Positions 5,451-7,676 of a stretch of DNA of 7,676 bases are shown here, one piece after another. A program made the position numbers and the translations under genes. This stretch comes from Clostridia bacterium (GTDB lineage: Bacteria > Bacillota > Clostridia > Oscillospirales > CAG-272): positions 1-7,676 of the forward strand of contig CAAGJL010000263.1 of NCBI GenBank assembly GCA_900770145.1, read 5' to 3'. Under the pieces are notes generated by a model. It was not told the origin of the DNA. It saw nothing but the letters and a program-made list of their open reading frames with translations, and ran no database searches. Positions within the stretch are counted from its first letter, which is position 1. Every line of letters begins with the position of its first letter.

Positions 5451-5469
5451 CAAACACCTGAAAGCCCCC

Positions 5470-6276
5470 TCACTCCGTCACCGGCAGGGCGAAACGGGAG
5501 CAATAACGCCTGGTCTCGATCTCACGGCCGGTGTAAGGGGCTACGATTCCGAGAACGCGCGGGGCGCCTGCGGGCGTCAGCCCGCGCGCCTTTACTTCCC
5601 TGCCCAGCGCCAGCCATGCCTCGTTCACGCCCGAATAATCCCCATAGTACAGCACCGACAGCGCGCGGCATTCCGGCAGAGTCACCGCGTCCGCGGGCGC
5701 TTTGTCCGCCCGCACGGGGACGCAAACAAAATACGAATACGGCTCCTCGCTGATGTGCCCCTCCAAAAAATCGTGCCGCTCCGAGATTGTGAACAGCGGC
5801 TCCTCGGAAAGGACGCAACCCCGGCGGACACAGTCGCTGTAAAAGTCATACATATCGGCGTACTTATCCGCAACCGTATGCCCCTCACACTGCCGCATCC
5901 GGCAGGTCACGGCGGGCAGGTGCATCATCTGCACGGAGACGCCCGGCGCCTCTGCCGCCCTCAGGCGCAACTCCTCTACACTGCGTTGCAGGTCATGCAA
6001 ACGATTCTCCAATACCGCCAACAACGCCGACGTTTCGCCGCCGTGCGCAAAATAATCGGCAATCTGCCCGGTATCAAGCCCCATACTCTTGAATTTTTCA
6101 ATCTGCAACACGCGCGCCACATCGTGGTTATCATAGTACCGGCGCCCGCTCTCCTTGGCAATATGGGAGGGCGTGAGCAATCCTTTTTCCTCCATACGCA
6201 TCAACGTACTGCGGGAAATCCCGCAGGCGTGCGCCGCCTCGGTAATCTGAAAGTACTTTTTCTGCATTTTTTTCAT
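5470..6276 (-). CDS. MerR-family regulator, BmrR-like effector domain
   Basis: A 268-residue one-component regulator. Residues 8-77 form the winged helix-turn-helix: YFQITEAAHACGISRSTLMR, then the wing with GRRYYDNHDVARV and FKSMGLDTGQIADYF. A dimerisation coiled coil follows at about 84-108 (LLAVLENRLHDLQRSVEELR). Residues about 118-266 resemble the GyrI/BmrR effector-binding fold, including LYYGDYSGVNEAWLALG (209-225) and a late TRRYCSRFALPV strand. Relatives bind hydrophobic or cationic drugs and activate transcription by untwisting a long-spacer promoter. The start at 6276 is chosen because AAGGGG lies upstream and the in-frame GTG at 6306 is only about 14 nt into the transcript without a binding site; ATG 6267 is also possible. 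The divergent neighbour is a predicted secreted protein and not a transporter. The GC content is well above that of the AraC locus. Confidence 0.92.
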   Translation of the reverse strand: MKKMQKKYFQITEAAHACGISRSTLMRMEEKGLLTPSHIAKESGRRYYDNHDVARVLQIEKFKSMGLDTGQIADYFAHGGETSALLAVLENRLHDLQRSVEELRLRAAEAPGVSVQMMHLPAVTCRMRQCEGHTVADKYADMYDFYSDCVRRGCVLSEEPLFTISERHDFLEGHISEEPYSYFVCVPVRADKAPADAVTLPECRALSVLYYGDYSGVNEAWLALGREVKARGLTPAGAPRVLGIVAPYTGREIETRRYCSRFALPVTE

Positions 6277-6293
6277 TTTTTTGTAAAAACCCC

Positions 6294-6324
6294 TTGCTTC
6301 GTTCACGGATGAACGATATATAAT
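6294..6324 (+). promoter_or_regulatory. MerR-type long-spacer promoter of the secreted-protein gene
   Basis: A -35-like TTGCTT (6294-6299), a 19-bp spacer and a perfect -10 TATAAT (6319-6324). Most sigma-A promoters have 17 bp, while 19-bp spacers with a central dyad define MerR-activated promoters. Transcription would start near 6331, giving a leader of about 60 nt. The gene is predicted to be off until the regulator binds its inducer. Confidence 0.7.
6299..6316. promoter_or_regulatory. MerR-family operator dyad
   Basis: A perfect 7-bp inverted repeat (TCGTTCA at 6299-6305, TGAACGA at 6310-6316) around a 4-bp centre. It fills the 19-bp spacer of the rightward promoter and lies at about +4 to +21 of the leftward regulator transcript. 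Binding would thus activate the secreted-protein gene and repress the regulator's own gene, as in other MerR systems. Confidence 0.7.
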
Positions 6325-6326
6325 AT

Positions 6327-6355
6327 ATTATAAGTAAGAGTTTCTTTCCTGTCAA
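6327..6355 (-). promoter_or_regulatory. Consensus promoter of the MerR-type gene
   Basis: On the minus strand: a perfect -35 TTGACA (6355-6350), a 17-bp spacer and a perfect -10 TATAAT (6332-6327). Transcription should start near 6320. Its -10 lies 2 bp from the -10 of the opposing promoter, and the operator dyad sits just downstream of its start site. Confidence 0.8.
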
Positions 6356-6393
6356 GTCCCGACAAAAAAACATCGAAAAAGGAGTGGACAAAT

Positions 6394-7676
6394 ATGAAAA
6401 TCCGGAAAAAACTATGCGTGTCTATGCTGCTTCTGTGTATGTTGCTGTGCGTGATGAGCATCACCGTAGCGGCAGACAACACGCACACGCACCCGGTCTG
6501 CGGGGCAACGCATACCGACATCGGCGACCATACGGGCAGTTGTGCCGCCGTGGTATGGACCGCGTGGGACGGAACTTCTGACATCAACTACGGCGAAAGC
6601 AATACCGCCTATGTCTATCTGTCAGACAACGCAACGCGAAGCAGCACGCTCACTGTCACGGGCGGCAACACCCTCTGCCTCTGCCTTGGCGGAAAAACGC
6701 TGACCGGCGATATTACGGTAGAGGGCGACGCCACGCTGAACATCTGCGATTGCCGGGGCGGTGGCGAGATCAAGACAGCATCCGGCACCGCCGTCTGTGT
6801 AAAAACGAAGAGTAAGTCCAATGTTCACACCACCCTGAATCTGTACGGCGGAAAGATCGGCAGCGACAGCACATTCAGCAGCGGCGCGATCGAACTGTAC
6901 AACAACGACCGGAACAACGCACAGACAGTGGCAGTGTTCAATATGTACGGCGGCGAGGTGTATAATGGGGGAGCCGGTGAGGCTGCCGTCTTTGCCAGCT
7001 ATGCAAACATCGGTCAGGGCTACTACGAGCTGAATATGTACGGCGGAAGCATTCGTTGCGAAAAAGGGAGCGGATTTGCCTTCAGTAACAACGAAAACGT
7101 CACGATGCAAATTACCGGCGGAACGATCACAAGCGGCAATTATGGCGTCAACCTCAGTTCCAACAACAAGTTGACCCTATCGGGAAATCCGCAATTCATA
7201 GACAAAAAATATTACTCGTCCAACGCGGGAATATATATCCCCAATGGTGTGACCCTGACCGTAACAGAAGATTTTGCCCCCGCCGGCGGAACAACCGTTT
7301 CGGTGGGAATGTTCATCGACGATGCAACAGGCACGGCTGTCATTGCCACGCCCGCAAGCGGCAAATCCCTGTCCGCCAAGGCACAGTACTTCACCTCCGC
7401 GGTGGAGGGGTGCTTTGTGGAATGCAATGCGGACGGCAATCTCTGTTTAACGAAATGTGCCATCACGGGGCAACCCACGAAAGGCAACCGCTACACCGTC
7501 AGCGCAAACGGCACCCCCGATTATCAGTGGTGGAGCACGAAGCGGGGCGACATCTCTGTAACAGACGAGAGGGCAACGGCGGATACTTTCTATTACGCGG
7601 AGTGGAGGGAAGAATGGTATTATTCCACAGAGGCAAGTGACGGCACCGCCGTGACGCTGAAAGCATTCACCCTGCA
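6394..7676 (+). CDS. Secreted repeat protein, beta-helix-like (partial, 3' end missing)
   Basis: The frame stays open from ATG 6394 to the window end: 427 codons without a stop. AAGGAG (6379-6384) lies 9 nt upstream. A signal peptide is clear: KIRKK, a hydrophobic core (about 8-25) and a VAA cut site near 25-27. The mature start has a His/Cys cluster (HTHPVCGATHTDIGDHTGSC, 31-50) that could bind a metal. Residues about 85-265 repeat short strands ending in YGG or TGG plus G-rich turns: LNLYGGKIG, FNMYGGEVY, LNMYGGSIR and MQITGGTIT. This is the pattern of right-handed beta-helix or pectate-lyase-like proteins of gut Firmicutes. From about 355 a different domain begins, with YQWW (377-380) resembling the core of bacterial Ig-like domains. 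It is probably a cell-surface or secreted adhesin or glycan-binding protein. No enzymatic residues are recognised. It is divergent from, and probably activated by, the MerR-type regulator. Confidence 0.85.
   Translation, partial: MKIRKKLCVSMLLLCMLLCVMSITVAADNTHTHPVCGATHTDIGDHTGSCAAVVWTAWDGTSDINYGESNTAYVYLSDNATRSSTLTVTGGNTLCLCLGGKTLTGDITVEGDATLNICDCRGGGEIKTASGTAVCVKTKSKSNVHTTLNLYGGKIGSDSTFSSGAIELYNNDRNNAQTVAVFNMYGGEVYNGGAGEAAVFASYANIGQGYYELNMYGGSIRCEKGSGFAFSNNENVTMQITGGTITSGNYGVNLSSNNKLTLSGNPQFIDKKYYSSNAGIYIPNGVTLTVTEDFAPAGGTTVSVGMFIDDATGTAVIATPASGKSLSAKAQYFTSAVEGCFVECNADGNLCLTKCAITGQPTKGNRYTVSANGTPDYQWWSTKRGDISVTDERATADTFYYAEWREEWYYSTEASDGTAVTLKAFTL

Larger units (their letters stand above)
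5100..5469. other. Gene-free interval between convergent genes
   Basis: No convincing coding frame is present on either strand. It separates the plus-strand AraC-type gene from the minus-strand MerR-type gene, whose 3' ends face each other. It holds a 19-bp-stem terminator (5279-5320), a tandem 11-bp repeat (5392-5413) and a GC-rich hairpin (5416-5450). A 6-bp GGTATC/GATACC hairpin lies near 5198-5225. The 84-codon plus-strand frame across 5135-5389 runs through the terminator stem and has no clear ribosome binding site. Confidence 0.6.

Noticed and set aside
5386..6312. 308-codon plus-strand frame
   Set aside because: Antisense of the MerR-type gene in GC-rich DNA, rich in Arg, Pro and His with no domain pattern and no RBS; the opposite strand has an unmistakable HTH and effector domain.
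6622..7110. 162-codon minus-strand frame
   Set aside because: Antisense shadow of the secreted repeat protein; its regularity comes from the repeats on the other strand.

Overview
The window looks like chromosomal DNA of a Gram-positive anaerobe, most likely a gut Clostridia member (Oscillospiraceae/Ruminococcaceae type). This is inferred from strong GGAGG-type ribosome binding sites, sigma-A-like TTGACA/TATAAT promoters, the BmrR-like and AraC-like regulators, and a secreted repeat protein of a style common in gut Firmicutes. The species cannot be named from sequence alone. Base composition is uneven: 1-5300 is AT-rich to moderate, while the coding DNA right of about 5420 is clearly GC-richer.

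Left part (1-970): a terminator-like inverted repeat (27-66) is followed by a tRNA-Pro(CGG) gene with its own near-consensus promoter and intrinsic terminator. Next come a bidirectional terminator (416-456), four imperfect direct repeats of about 20 bp (475-555), and an AT-rich stretch (560-950). On the minus strand that stretch carries a fragment of a DPPY-type DNA methyltransferase and two short upstream reading-frame fragments. It reads as a decayed accessory element next to a tRNA gene.

Middle part (972-5099): a minus-strand operon encodes three NAD(P)-dependent oxidoreductases: a zinc-less medium-chain dehydrogenase/reductase (MDR), a quinone-reductase-like (PIG3-type) MDR protein and a Gfo/Idh/MocA protein. 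Intergenic gaps are 21-22 nt, and tandem hairpins close the operon at 972-1036. A divergent plus-strand AraC-family regulator with a cupin-like sensor domain faces it. The two promoters interleave, and an 8-bp inverted repeat touches both -10 regions, so the AraC protein probably controls the oxidoreductase operon and itself. The three enzymes probably carry out linked oxidation/reduction steps on a sugar, polyol or glycoside, but no transporter or hydrolase lies in the window to reveal the substrate.

Right part (5100-7676): a gene-free 370-bp gap holds a 19-bp-stem bidirectional terminator and a tandem 11-bp repeat. A minus-strand MerR-family regulator with a BmrR/GyrI-like effector domain follows. 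It is divergent from a large secreted protein with beta-helix-like GG repeats that runs off the window end. Between them the secreted gene has a promoter with a 19-bp spacer carrying a 7-bp-arm dyad, the hallmark of MerR-activated promoters, while merR has a perfect TTGACA-17-TATAAT promoter. This pairing of a drug-sensor-type regulator with a predicted surface or secreted protein instead of a transporter is the most unusual arrangement seen here.
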